This document shows positions 15,001 through 30,000 of a stretch of DNA of 64,000 nucleotides, piece by piece. Both the position numbers and the translations under genes were made by a program. Origin of the DNA: Arenicola marina (lineage: Eukaryota; Annelida; Polychaeta; Arenicolidae). Numbering within the stretch: the first letter of the stretch is position 1; each line of letters starts with the position of its first letter. Where the stretch lies: the NCBI GenBank assembly GCA_964019135.1, contig OZ025249.1:930001-994000 (forward strand), in the 5' to 3' direction. Below the pieces are notes generated by a model. The model was not told where the DNA came from. It ran no database searches and saw only the letters and a list, made by a program, of their open reading frames with translations.

Positions 15001-18000
15001 TGTAGTTAAACACTGGAGATAGGTCTGACACACGGCCAGCTGTAGGCAAACACTGGAGATAGGCCTGGCACACCGCCTGCTGTAGGCAAACTCTGGAGCT
15101 AGGCCTGACACACGGCCAGCTGTAGGTAAACACTGGAGATAGGTCTGACACACCGCCAGCTGTAGGTAAACACTGGAGATAGGTCTGACACACCGCCAGC
15201 TGTAGTTAAACACTGGAGATAGGTCTGACACACCCCCAGCTGTAGGCAAACACTAGAGATAGGCCTGACACACCGCCAGCTGTAGGCAAACACTGGAGAT
15301 AAGCCTGGCACACCGCCAGCTGTAGGCAAACACCGGAGATAGGTCTGACACACGGCCAGCTGTAGGTAAACACTGGAGATAGGTCTGACACACCACCAGC
15401 TGTAGTTAAACACTGGAGATAGTTCTGACACGCCGCCAGTTGTAGGTAAACACTAGAGATAGGTCTGACACACCGCCAGCTGTAGTTAAACACTGGAGAT
15501 AGGTCTGACACGCCGCCAGTTGTAGGTAAACACTGGAGATAGGTCTGACACACCGCCAGCTGTAGGCAAACACTGGAGATAGGTCTGACTCGCCGCCAGT
15601 TGTAGGTAAACACTGGAGATAAGTCTGGCACGCCGCCAGTTGTAGGTAAACACTGGAGATAGGTCTGACACACGGCCAGCTGTAGGTAAACACTGGAGAT
15701 AGGTCTCACACATGGCCAGCTGTAGGCAACACTGGAGATAGGTCTGACACACCACCAGCTGTAGTTAAACACTGGAGATAGGTCTGACACACCGCCAGCT
15801 GTAGTTAAACACTGGAGATAGGTCTGACACACCGCCAGCTGTAGGCAAACACTGGAGATAGGCCTGACACACCGCCAGCTGTAGGCAAACACTGGAGATA
15901 AGCCTGGCACACCGCCAGCTGTAGGCAAACACTAGAGATAGGTCTGACACACCGCCAGCTGTAGTTAAACACTGGAGATAGGTCTGACACGCCGCCAGTT
16001 GTAGGTAAACACTGGAGATAGGTCTGACACACCGCCAGCTGTAGGCAAACACTGGAGATAGGTCTGACACACCGCCAGTTGTAGGTAAACACTGGAGATA
16101 GGTCTGGCACGCCGCCAGTTGTAGGTAAACACTGGAGATAGGTCTGACACACGGCCAGCTGTAGGTAAACACTGGAGATAGGTCTCACACATGGCCAGCT
16201 GTAGGCAAACACTGGAGATAGGTCTGACACACCGCCAGCTGTAGGTAAACACTGGAGATAGGTCTTACACACAGCCAGCTGTAGTTAAAAATTGGAGATA
16301 GGTCTGACACACAGCCAGCTGTAGTTAAACACTGGAGATAGGTCTGACACACGGCCAGCTGTAGTTAAACACTGGAGGTAGGTCTGACACACCACCAGCT
16401 GTAGCTAAACACTGGAGATAGGTCTGACACACCGCCAGCTGTAGTTAAACACTGGAGATAGGTCTGACACACCGCCAGCTGTAGGCAAACTCTGGAGATA
16501 GGCCTGACACACCGCCAGCTGTAGGCAAACACTGGAGATAAGCCTGGCACACCGCCAGCTGTAGGCAAACACCGGAGATAGGTCTGACACACGGCCAGCT
16601 GTAGGTAAACGCTGGAGATAGGTCTGACACACAGCCAGCTCTAGTTAAACACTGGCGATAGGTCTGACCCACAGCCAGCTGTAGTTAAACACTGGAGATA
16701 GGTCTGACACACGGCCAGCTGTAGTTAAACACTGGAGATAGGTCTGACACACGGCCAGCTGTAGGCAAACACTGGAGATAGGCCTGGCACACCGCCTGCT
16801 GTAGGCAAACTCTGGAGCTAGGCCTGACACACGGCCAGCTGTAGGTAAACACTGGATATAGGTCTGACACACCGCCAGCTGTAGGTAAACACTGGAGATA
16901 GGTCTGACACACCGCCAGCTGTAGTTAAACACTGGAGATAGGTCTGACACACCGCCAGCTGTAGGCAAACACTGGAGATAGGCCTGACACACCGCCAGCT
17001 GTAGGCAAACACCGGAGATAGGTCTGACACACGGCCAGCTGTAGGTAAACACTGGAGATAGGTCTGACACACCACCAGCTGTAAGCAAACACTGGAGATA
17101 GTTCTGACACGCCGCCAGTTGTAGGTAAACACTAGAGATAGGTCTGACACACCGCCAGCTGTAGTTAAACACTGGAGATAGGTCTGACACGCCGCCAGTT
17201 GTAGGTAAACACTGGAGATAGGTCTGACACACCGCCAGCTGTAGGCAAACACTGGAGATAGGTCTGACTCGCCGCCAGTTGTAGGTAAACACTGGAGATA
17301 GGTCTGGCACGCCGCCAGTTGTAGGTAAACACTGGAGATAGGTCTGACACACGGCCAGCTGTAGGTAAACACTGGAGATAGGTCTCACACATGGCCAGCT
17401 GTAGGCAAACACTGGAGATAGGTCTGACACACCGCCAGCTGTAGGTAAACACTGGAGATAGGTCTGACACACAGCCAGCTGTAGTTAAAAATTGGAGATA
17501 GGTCTGACACACAGCCAGCTGTAGTTAAACACTGGAGATAGGTCTGACACACGGCCAGCTGTAGTTAAACACTGGAGATAGGTCTGACACACCACCAGCT
17601 GTAGTTAAACACTGGAGATAGGTCTGACACACCGCCAGCTGTAGTTAAACACTGGAGATAGGTCTGACACACCGCCAGCTGTAGGCAAACACTGGAGATA
17701 GGCCTGACACACCGCCAGCTGTAGGCAAACACTGGAGATAGGTCTGACACACGGCCAGCTGTAGGTAAACACTGGAGATAGGTCTGACACACAGCCAGCT
17801 CTAGTTAAACACTGGAGATAGGTCTGACCCACAGCCAGCTGTAGTCAAACACTGGAGATAGGTCTGACACACGGCCAGCTGTAGTTAAACACTGGAGATA
17901 GGTCTGACACACGGCCAGCTGTAGGCAAACACTGGAGATAGGCCTGGCACACCGCCTGCTGTAGGCAAACTCTGGAGCTAGGCCTGACACACGGCCAGCT

Positions 18001-21000
18001 ATAGGTAAACACTGGAGATAGGTCTGACACACCGCCAGCTGTAGGTAAACACTGGAGATAGGTCTGACACACCGCCAGCTGTAGTTAAACACTGGAGATA
18101 GGTCTGACACACCCCCAGCTGTAGGCAAACACTAGAGATAGGCCTGACACACCGCCAGCTGTAGGCAAACACTGGAGATAAGCCTGGCACACCGCCAGCT
18201 GTAGGCAAACACCGGAGATAGGTCTGACACACGGCCAGCTGTAGGTAAACACTGGAGATAGGTCTGACACACCACCAGCTGTAGTTAAACACTGGAGATA
18301 GTTCTGACACGCCGCCAGTTGTAGGTAAACACTAGAGATAGGTCTGACACACCGCCAGCTGTAGTTAAACACTGGAGATAGGTCTGACACGCCGCCAGTT
18401 GTAGGTAAACACTGGAGATAGGTCTGACACACCGCCAGCTGTAGGCAAACACTGGAGATAGGTCTGACTCGCCGCCAGTTGTAGGTAAACACTGGAGATA
18501 GGTCTGGCACGCCGCCAGTTGTAGGTAAACACTGGAGATAGGTCTGACACACGGCCAGCTGTAGGTAAACACTGGAGATAGGTCTGACACACCGCCAGCT
18601 GTAGGCAAACACTGGAGATAGGTCTGACACACCGCCAGTTGTAGGTAAACACTGGAGATAGGTCTGGCACGCCGCCAGTTGTAGGTAAACACTGGAGATA
18701 GGTCTGACACACGGCCAGCTGTAGGTAAACACTGGAGATAGGTCTCACACATGGCCAGCTGTAGGCAAACACTGGAGATAGGTCTGACACACGGCCAGCT
18801 GTAGTTAAACACTGGAGATAGGTCTGACACACCACCAGCTGTAGTTAAACACTGGAGATAGGTCTGACACCCCGCCAGCTGTAGTTAAACACTGGAGATA
18901 GGTCTGACACACCGCCAGCTGTAGGCAAACACTGGAGATAGGCCTGGCACACCGCCTGCTGTAGGCAAACTCTGGAGCTAGGCCTGACACACGGCCTGCT
19001 GTAGGCAAACTCTGGAGATAGGTCTGACACACCGCCAGCTGTAGGTAAACACTGGAGATAGGTCTGACACACCGCCAGCTGTAGTTAAACACTGGAGATA
19101 GGTCGGACACACCGCCAGCTGTAGGCAAACACTGGAGATAGGCCTGGCACACCGCCAGCTGTAGACAAACACCGCAGATAGGTCTGACACACCGCCAGCT
19201 GTAGACAAACACCGCAGATAGGTCTGACACACCGCCAGCTGTAGTTAAACACTGGAGATAGGTCTGACACACCGCCAGCTGTAGTTAAACACTGGAGATA
19301 GGTCGGACACACCGCCAGCTGTAGGCAAACACTGGAGATAGGCCTGGCACACCGCCAGCTGTAGACAAACACCGCAGATAGGTCTGACACACCGCCAGCT
19401 GTAGGTAAACACCGCAGATAGGTCTGACACACCGCCAGCTGTAGTTAAACACTGGAGATAGGTCGGACACACCGCCAGCTGTAGGCAAACACTGGAGATA
19501 GGCCTGGCACACCGCCAGCTGTAGACAAACACCGCAGATAGGTCTGACACACGGCCAGCTGTAGGCAAACACTGGAGATAGGTATGACACGCCGCCAGTT
19601 GTAGGTAAACACTGGAGATAGGTCTGACACACCGCCAGCTGTAGTTAAACACTGGAGATAGGCCGGACACACCGCCAGCTGTAGTTAAACACTGGAGATA
19701 AGCCTGGCACACCGCCAGCTGTAGACAAACACCGCAGATAGGTCTGACACACGGCCAGCTGTAGGCAAACACTGGAGATAGGTATGACACGCCGCCAGTT
19801 GTAGGTAAACACTGGAGATAGGTCTGACACACCGCCAGCTGTAGGCAATCACTGGAGATAGGTCTGACTCGCCGCCAGTTGTAGCAAAAACACTGGAGAT
19901 AGGTCTGGCACAACGCCAGTTGTAGGTAAACACTGGAGATAGGTCTGAGACACGGCCAGCTGTAAGCAGCTACTGGAGATAGGTCTGACACACAGCCAGC
20001 TCTAGTTAAACACTGGAGATAGGTCTGACCCACAGCCAGCTGTAGTTAAACACTGGAGATAGGTCTGACACACGGCCAGCTGTAGGCAAACACTGGATAT
20101 AGGTCTGACACACCGCCAGCTGTAGTTAAACACTGGAGATAGGTCTGACACACCGCCAGCTGTAGGTAAACACTGGAGATAGGTCTGACACACCACCAGC
20201 TGTAGGTAAACACTGTAGATAGGTCTGACACACCGCCAGTTGTAGTTAAACACTGGAGATAGGTCTGACACACCGCCAGCTGTAGGCAAACACTGGAGAT
20301 AGGCCTGGCACACCGCCTGCTGTAGGCAAACTCTGGAGCTAGGCCTGACACACGGCCAGCTCTAGGTAAACACTGGAGATAGGTCTGACACACCGCCAGC
20401 TGTAGGTAAACACTGGAGATAGGTCTGACACACCGCCAGCTGTAGTTAAACACTGGAGATAGGTCTGACACACCGCCAGCTGTAGTTAAACACTGGAGAT
20501 AGGCCTGACACACCGCCAGCTGTAGGCAAACACTGGAGATAAGCCTGGCACACCGCCAGCTGTAGGCAAACACCGGAGATAGGTCTGACACACCACCAGC
20601 TGTAGTTAAACACTGGAGATAGGTCTGACACGCCGCCAGTTGTAGGTAAACACTGGAGATAGGTCTGACACGCCGCCAGTTGTAGGTAAACACTGGAGAT
20701 AGGTCTGACACACCGCCAGCTGTAGGTAAACACTGGAGATAGGTCTGACACACCGCCAGCTGTAGGCAAACACTGGAGATAGGTCTGACCCGCCGCCAGT
20801 TGTAGGTAAACACTGGAGATAGGTCTGGCACGCCGCCAGTTGTAGGTAAACACTGGAGATAGGTCTGACACACGGCCAGCTGTAAGCAACTACTGGAGAT
20901 AGGTCTGACACACAGCCAGCTGTAGTTATACACTGGAGATACGTCTGAACCAGAGCCAGCTGTAGTTAAACACTGGAGATAGGTCTGACACACGGCCAGC

Positions 21001-24000
21001 TGTAGGTAAACACTGGAGATAGGTCTGACACACGGCCAGCTGTATGCAAATACTGGAGATAGGTCTGACACGCCGCCAGTTGTAGGTAAACACTGGAGAT
21101 AGGTCTGACACACGGCCAGCTGTAGGCAAACACTGGATATAGGTCTGACACACCGCCAGCTGTAGTTAAACACTGGAGATAGGTCTGACACACCGCCAGC
21201 TGTAGGTAAACACTGAAGATAGGTCTGACACACCGCCAGCTGTAGACAAACACCGCAGATAGGTCTGACACACGGCCAGCCGTAGGTAAACACTGGAGAT
21301 AGGTATGACACGCCGCCAGTTGTAGGTAAACACTGGAGATAGGTCTGACACACCGCCAGCTGTAGGCAATCACTGGAGATAGGTCTGACGCGCCGCCAGT
21401 TGTAGAAAAAACACTGGAGATAGGTCTGGCACAACGCCAGTTGTAGGTAAACACTAGAGATAGGTCTGACACACGGCCAGCTGTAGGCAAACACTGGATA
21501 TAGGTCTGACACACCGCCAGCTGTAGTTAAACACTGGAGATAGGTCTGACACACCGCCAGCTGTAGGTAAACACTGGAGATAGGTCTGACACGCCGCCAG
21601 TTGTAGGTAAACACTGGAGATAGATCTGACACACGGCCAGCTGTAGGCAAACACTGGATATAGGTCTGACACACCGCCAGCTGTAGTTAAACACTGGAGA
21701 TAGGTCTGACACACCGCCAGCTGTAGGTAAACACTGGAGATAGGTCTGACACACCGCCAATTGTAGTTAAACACTGGAGATAGGTCTGACACACCGCCAG
21801 CTGTAGGCAAACACTGGAGATAGGCCTGGCACACCGCCTGCTGTAGGCAAACTCTGGAGCTAGGCCTGACACACGGCCAGCTCTAGGTAAACACTGGAGA
21901 TAGGTCTGACACACCGCCAGCTGTAGGTAAACACTGGAGATATATCTGACACACCGCCAGCTGTAGTTACACACTGGAGATAGGTCTGACACACCGCCAG
22001 CTGTAGGCAAACACTGGAGATAGGCCTGACACGCCGCCAGCTGTAGGCAAACACTGGAGATAAGCCTGGCACACCGCCAGCTGTAGGCAAACACCGGAGA
22101 TAGGTCTGACACACGGCCAGCTGTAGGTAAACACTGGAGATAGGTCTGACACACCACCAGCTGTAGTTAAACACTGGAGATAGGTCTGACACGCCGCCAG
22201 TTGTAGGTCAACACTGGAGATAGGTCTGACACGCCGCTAGTTGTAGGTAAACACTGGAGATAGGTCTGACACACCGCCAGCTGTAGGTAAACACTGGAGA
22301 TAGGTCTCACACATGGCCAGCTGTAGGCAACACTGGAGATAGGTCTGACACACCACCAGCTGTAGTTAAACACTGGAGATAGGTCTGACACACCGCCAGC
22401 TGTAGTTAAACACTGGAGATAGGTCTGACACACCGCCAGCTGTAGGCAAACACTGGAGATTGGCCTGACACACCGCCAGCTGTAGGCAAACACTGGAGAT
22501 AAGCCTGGCACACCGCCAGCTGTAGGCAAACACCGGAGATAGGTCTGACACACGGCCAGCTGTAGGTAAACACTGGAGATAGGTCTGACACACAGCCAGC
22601 TCTATTTAAACACTGGAGATAGGTCTGACCCACAGCCAGCTGTAGTTAAACATTGGAGAAAGGTCTGACACACGGCCAGCTGTAGTTAAACACTGGAGAT
22701 AGGTCTGACACACGGCCAGCTATAGGTAAACACTGGAGATAGGTCTGACACACCGCCAGCTGTAGGTAAACACTGGAGATAGGTCTGACACACCGCCAGC
22801 TGTAGTTAAACACTGGAGATAGGTCTGACACACCGCCAGCTGTAGGCAAACACTGTAGATAGGCCTGACACACCGCCAGCTGTAGGCAAACACTGGAGAT
22901 AAGCCTGGCACACCGCCAGCTGTAGGTAAACACTGGAGATAGGTCTGACACACCGCCAGCTGTAGTTAAACACTGGAGATAGGTCTGACACACCGCCAGC
23001 TGTAGGCAAACACTGTAGATAGGCCTGACACACCGCCAGCTGTAGGCAAACACTGGAGATAAGCCTGGCACACCGCCAGCTGTAGGCAAACACCGGAGAT
23101 AGGTCTGACACACGGCCAGCTGTAGGTAAACACTGGAGATAGGTCTGACACACAGCCAGCTGTAGTTATACACTGGAGATAGGTCTGAACCAGAGCCAGC
23201 TGTAGTTAAACACTGGAGATAGGTCTGACACACGGCCAGCTGTAGGTAAACACTGGAGATAGGTCTGACACACGGCCAGCTGTATGCAAATACTGGAGAT
23301 AGGTCTGACACGCCGCCAGTTGTAGGTAAACACTGGAGATAGGTCTGACACACGGCCAGCTGTAGGCAAACACTGGATATAGGTCTGACACACCGCCAGC
23401 TGTAGTTAAACACTGGAGGTAGGCCTGGCACACCGCCAGCTGTAGACAAACACCGCAGATAGGTCTGACACACCGCCAGCTGTAGGCAAACACTGGAGAT
23501 AGGTATGACACGCCGCCAGTTGTAGGTAAACACTGGAGATAGGTCTGACACACCGCCAGCTGTAGTTAAACACTGGAGATAGGCCTGACACACCGCCAGC
23601 TGTAGTTAAACACTAGAGATAGGTCTGACACACGGCCAGCTGTAGGCAAACACTGGAGATAGGTATGACACGCCGCCAGTTGTAGGTAAACACTGGAGAT
23701 AGGTCTGACACACCGCCAGCTGTAGGCAATCACTGGAGATAGGTCTGACTCGCCGCCAGTTGTAGCAAAAACACTGGAGATAGGTCTGGCACAACGCCAG
23801 TTGTAGGTAAACACTGGAGATAGGTCTGAGACACGGCCAGCTGTAAGCAGCTACTGGAGATAGGTCTGACACACAGCCAGCTCTAGTTAAACACTGGAGA
23901 TAGGTCTGACCCACAGCCAGCTGTAGTTAAACACTGGAGATAGGTCTGACACACGGCCAGCTGTAGTTAAACACTGGAGATAGGTCTGACACACGGCCAG

Positions 24001-27000
24001 CTGTATGCAAATACTGGAGATAGGTCTGACACGCCGCCAGTTGTAGGTAAACACTGGAGATAGATCTGACACACGGCCAGCTGTAGGCAAACACTGGATA
24101 TAGGTCTGACACACCGCCAGCTGTAGTTAAACACTGGAGATAGGTCTGACACACCGCCAGCTGTAGGTAAACACTGGAGATAGGTCTGACACACCACCAG
24201 CTGTAGGTAAACACTGTAGATAGGTCTGACACACCGCCAGTTGTAGTTAAACACTGGAGATAGGTCTGACACACCGCCAGCTGTAGGCAAACACTGGAGA
24301 TAGGCCTGGCACACCGCCTGCTGTAGGCAAACTCTGGAGCTAGGCCTGACACACGGCCAGCTCTAGGTAAACACTGGAGATAGGTCTGACACACCGCCAG
24401 CTGTAGGTAAACACTGGAGATAGGTCTGACACACCGCCAGCTGTAGTTAAACACTGGAGATAGGTCTGACACACCGCCAGCTGTAGTTAAACACTGGAGA
24501 TAGGCCTGACACACCGCCAGCTGTAGGCAAACACTGGAGATAAGCCTGGCACACCGCCAGCTGTAGGCAAACACCGGAGATAGGTCTGACACACCACCAG
24601 CTGTAGTTAAACACTGGAGATAGGTCTGACACGCCGCCAGTTGTAGGTAAACACTGGAGATAGGTCTGACACGCCGCCAGTTGTAGGTAAACACTGGAGA
24701 TAGGTCTGACACACCGCCAGCTGTAGGTAAACACTGGAGATAGGTCTGACACACCGCCAGCTGTAGGCAAACACTGGAGATAGGTCTGACTCGCCGCCAG
24801 TTGTAGGTAAACACTGGAGATAGGTCTGGCACGCCGCCAGTTGTAGGTAAACACTGGAGATAGGTCTGACACACGGCCAGCTGTAAGCTACTACTGGAGA
24901 TAGGTCTGACACACAGCCAGCTGTAGTTATACACTGGAGATAGGTCTGAACCAGAGCCAGCTGTAGTTAAACACTGGAGATAGGTCTGACACACGGCCAG
25001 CTGTAGGTAAACACTGGAGATAGGTCTGACACACGGCCAGCTGTATGCAAATACTGGAGATAGGTCTGACACGCCGCCAGTTGTAGGTAAACACTGGAGA
25101 TAGGTCTGACACACGGCCAGCTGTAGGCAAACACTGGATATAGGTCTGACACACCGCCAGCTGTAGTTAAACACTGGAGATAGGTCTGACACACCGCCAG
25201 CTGTAGGTAAACACTGAAGATAGGTCTGACACACCGCCAGCTGTAGACAAACACCGCAGATAGGTCTGACACACGGCCAGCCGTAGGTAAACACTGGAGA
25301 TAGGTATGACACGCCGCCAGTTGTAGGTAAACACTGGAGATAGGTCTGACACACCGCCAGCTGTAGGCAATCACTGGAGATAGGTCTGACTCGCCGCCAG
25401 TTGTAGAAAAAACACTGGAGATAGGTCTGGCACAACGCCAGTTGTAGGTAAACACTGGAGATAGGTCTGAGACACGGCCAGCTGTAAGCAGCTACTGGAG
25501 ATAGGTCTGACACACAGCCAGCTCTAGTTAAACACTGGAGATAGGTCTGACCCACAGCCAGCTGTAGTTAAACACTGGAGATAGGTCTGACACACGGCCA
25601 GCTGTAGTTAAACACTGGAGATAGGTCTGACACACGGCCAGCTGTATGCAAATACTGGAGATAGGTCTGACACGCCGCCAGTTGTAGGTAAACACTGGAG
25701 ATAGATCTGACACACGGCCAGCTGTAGGCAAACACTGGATATAGGTCTGACACACCGCCAGCTGTGGTTAAACACTGGAGATAGGTCTGACACACCGCCA
25801 GCTGTAGGTAAACACTGGAGATAGGTCTGACACACCGCCAGCTGTAGGTAAACACTGTAGATAGGTCTGACACACCGCCAGTTGTAGTTAAACACTGGAG
25901 ATAGGTCTGACACACCGCCAGCTGTAGGCAAACACTGGAGATAGGCCTGGCACACCGCCTGCTGTAGGCAAACTCTGGAGCTAGGCCTGACACACGGCCA
26001 GCTCTAGGTAAACACTGGAGATAGGTCTGACACACCGCCAGCTGTAGGTAAACACTGGAGATAGGTCTGACACACCGCCAGCTGTAGTTAAACACTGGAG
26101 ATAGGTCTGACACACCGCCAGCTGTAGGCAAACACTGGAGATAGGCCTGACACACCGCCAGCTGTAGGCAAACACTGGAGATAAGCCTGGCACACCGCCA
26201 GCTGTAGGCAAACACCGGAGATAGGTCTGACACACGGCCAGCTGTAGGTAAACACTGGAGATAGGTCTGACACACGGCCAGCTGTAGTTAAACACTGGAG
26301 ATAGGTCTGACACACGGCCAGCTGTATGCAAATACTGGAGATAGGTCTGACACGCCGCCAGTTGTAGGTAAACGCTGGAGATAGGTCTGACACACGGCCA
26401 GCTGTAGGCAAACACTGGATATAGGTCTGACACACCGCCAGCTGTAGGCAAACACTGGAGATAGGTCTGACTCGCCGCCAGTTGTAGGTAAACACTGGAG
26501 ATAGGTCTGGCACGCCGCCAGTTGTAGGTAAACACTGGAGATAGGTCTGACACACGGCCAGCTGTAAGCAACTACTGGAGATAGGTCTGACACACAGCCA
26601 GCTGTAGTTATACACTGGAGATAGGTCTGAACCAGAGCCAGCTGTAGTTAAACACTGGAGATAGGTCTGACACACGGCCAGCTGTAGGTAAACACTGGAG
26701 ATAGGTCTGACACACGGCCAGCTGTATGCAAATACTGGAGATAGGTCTGAGACGCCGCCAGTTGTAGGTAAACACTGGAGATAGGTCTGACACACGGCCA
26801 GCTGTAGGCAAACACTGGAGATAAGCCTGGCACACCGCCTGCTGTAGGCAAATTCTGGAGCTAGGCCTGCACACGGCCAGCTGTAGGTAAACACTGGAGA
26901 TAGGTCTGACACACCGCCAGCTGTAGGCAAACACTGGAGATAGGCCTGACACACCGCCAGCTGTAGGCAAACACTGTAGCTAAGCCTGGCACACCGCCAG

Positions 27001-30000
27001 CTGTAGGCAAACACCGGAGATAGGTCTGACACACGGCCAGCTGTAGGTAAACACTGGAGATAGGTCTGACACACCGCCAGCTGTAGTTAAACACTGGAGA
27101 TAGGTCTGACACGCCGCCAGTTGTAGGTAAACACTGGAGATCGGTCTGACACACCGCCAGCTGTAGGTAAACACTGGAGATAGGTCTGACACAGCGCCAG
27201 CTGTAGGCAAACACTGGAGATAGGTCTGACTCGCCGCCAGTTGTAGGTAAACACTGGAGATAGGTCTGGCACGCCGCCAGTTGTAGGTAAACACTGGAGA
27301 TAGGTCTGACACACGGCCAGCTGTAAACAACTACTGAGATAGGTGTGACACACAGCCAGCTGTAGTTAAACACTGGAGATAGGTCTGAACCACAGCCAGC
27401 TGTAGTTAAACACTGGAGATAGGTCTGATACACGGCCAGCTGTAGTTAAACACTGGAGATAGGTCTGACACACGGCCAGCTGTATGCAAATACTGGAGAT
27501 AGGTCTGACACGCCGCCAGTTGTAGGTAAACGCTGGAGATAGGTCTGACACACGGCCAGCTGTAGGCAAACACTGGATATAGGTCTGACACACAGCCAGC
27601 TGTAGTTATACACTGGAGATAGGTCTGAACCAGAGCCAGCTGTAGTTAAACACTGGAGATAGGTCTGACACACGGCCAGCTGTAGGTAAACACTGGAGAT
27701 AGGTCTGACACACGGCCAGCTGTATGCAAACACTGGAGATAGGTCTGAGACGCCGCCAGTTGTAGGTAAACACTGGAGATAGGTCTGACACACGGCCAGC
27801 TGTAGGCAAACACTGGAGATAAGCCTGGCACACCGCCTGCTGTAGGCAAATTCTGGAGCTAGGCCTGCACACGGCCAGCTGTAGGTAAACACTGGAGATA
27901 GGTCTGACACACCGCCAGCTGTAGGCAAACACTGGAGATAGGCCTGACACACCGCCAGCTGTAGGCAAACACTGTAGATAAGCCTGGCACACCGCCAGCT
28001 GTAGGCAAACACCGGAGATAGGTCTGACACACGGCCAGCTGTAGGTAAACACTGGAGATAGGTCTGACACACCGCCAGCTGTAGTTAAACACTGGAGATA
28101 GGTCTGACACGCCGCCAGTTGTAGGTAAACACTGGAGATAGGTCTGACACACCGCCAGCTGTAGGTAAACACTGGAGATAGGTCTGACACAGCGCCAGCT
28201 GTAGGCAAACACTGGAGATAGGTCTGACTCGCCGCCAGTTGTAGGTAAACACTGGAGATAGGTCTGGCACGCCGCCAGTTGTAGGTAAACACTGGAGATA
28301 GGTCTGACACACGGCCAGCTGTAAACAACTACTGAGATAGGTCTGACACACAGCCAGCTGTAGTTAAACACTGGAGATAGGTCTGAACCACAGCCAGCTG
28401 TAGTTAAACACTGGAGATAGGTCTGACACACGGCCAGCTGTAGTTAAACACTGGAGATAGGTCTGACACACGGCCAGCTGTATGCAAATACTGGAGATAG
28501 GTCTGACACGCCGCCAGTTGTAGGTAAACGCTGGAGATAGGTCTGACACACGGCCAGCTGTAGGCAAACACTGGATATAGGTCTGACACACCGCCAGCTG
28601 TAGTTAAACACTGGAGAAAGGTCTGACACACCGCCAGCCGTAGGTAAACACTGGAGATAGGTCTGACACACCGCCAGCTGTAGGTAAACACTGGAGATAG
28701 GTCTGACACACGGCCAGCTGTAGGCAAACACTGGATATAGGTCTGACACACCGCCAGCTGTAGTTAAACACTGGAGAAAGGTCTGACACACCGCCAGCTG
28801 TAGGTAAACACTGGAGATAGGTCTGACACACCGCCAGCTGTAGGTAAACACTGGAGATAGGTCTGACACACCGCCAGCTGTAGGTAAACACTGGAGATAG
28901 GTCTGACACACCGCCATTTGTAGGCACACACTGGAGATAGGTCTGACACACCGCCAGCTGTAGGCAAACACTGGAGATAAGCCTGGCACACCGCCAGCTG
29001 TAGGTAAACACTGGAGATAGGTCTGACACACCGCCAGCTGTAGGTAAACACTGGAGATAGGTCTGACACACCGCCAGCTGTAGGTAAACACTGGAGATAG
29101 GTCTGACACACGGCCAGCTGTAGGTAAACACTGGAGATAGGTCTGACACACCGCCAGCTGTAGGTAAACACTGGAGATAGGTCTGACACACCGCCAGCTG
29201 TAGGTAAACACTGGAGATAGGTCTGACACACGGCCAGCTGTAGGTAAACACTGGAGATAGGTCTGACACACGGCCAGCTGTAGGTAAACACTGGAGATAG
29301 GTCTGACACACGGCCAGCTGTAGGTAAACACTGGAGATAGGTCTGACACACGGCCAGCTGTAGGTAAACACTGGAGATAGGTCTGACACACGGCCAGCTG
29401 TAGGTAAACACTGGAGATAGGTCTGACACACGGCCAGCTGTAGGTAAACACTGGAGATAGGTCTGACACACGGCCAGCTGTAGGTAAACACTGGAGATAG
29501 GTCTCACACGCCGCCAGTTGTAGGTAAACACTGGAGATAGGTCTGACACACCGCCAGCTGTAGGTAAACACTGGAGATAGGTCTGACACACGGCCAGCTG
29601 TAGGTAAACACTGGAGATAGGTCTGACACACGGCCAGCTGTAGTTAAACACTGGAGATAGGTCTGACACGCCGCCAGCTGTAGGTAAACACTGGAGATAG
29701 GTCTGATACACGGCCAGCTGTAGTTAAACACTGAAGTTAGGTCTGACACACCGCCAGCTGTAGGCAAACACTGGAGATAGGTCTGACACACGGCCAGCTG
29801 TAGGCAAACACTGGAGATAGGTCTGACACGCCGCCAGTTGTAGGTAAACACTGGAGATAGGTCTGACACACCGCCAGCTGTAGGTAAACACTGGAGATAG
29901 GTCTGACACACGGCCAGCTGTAGTTAAACACTGGAGATAGGTCTGACACACGGCCAGCTGTAGTTAAACACTGGAGATAGGTCTGACACGCCGCCAGGTG

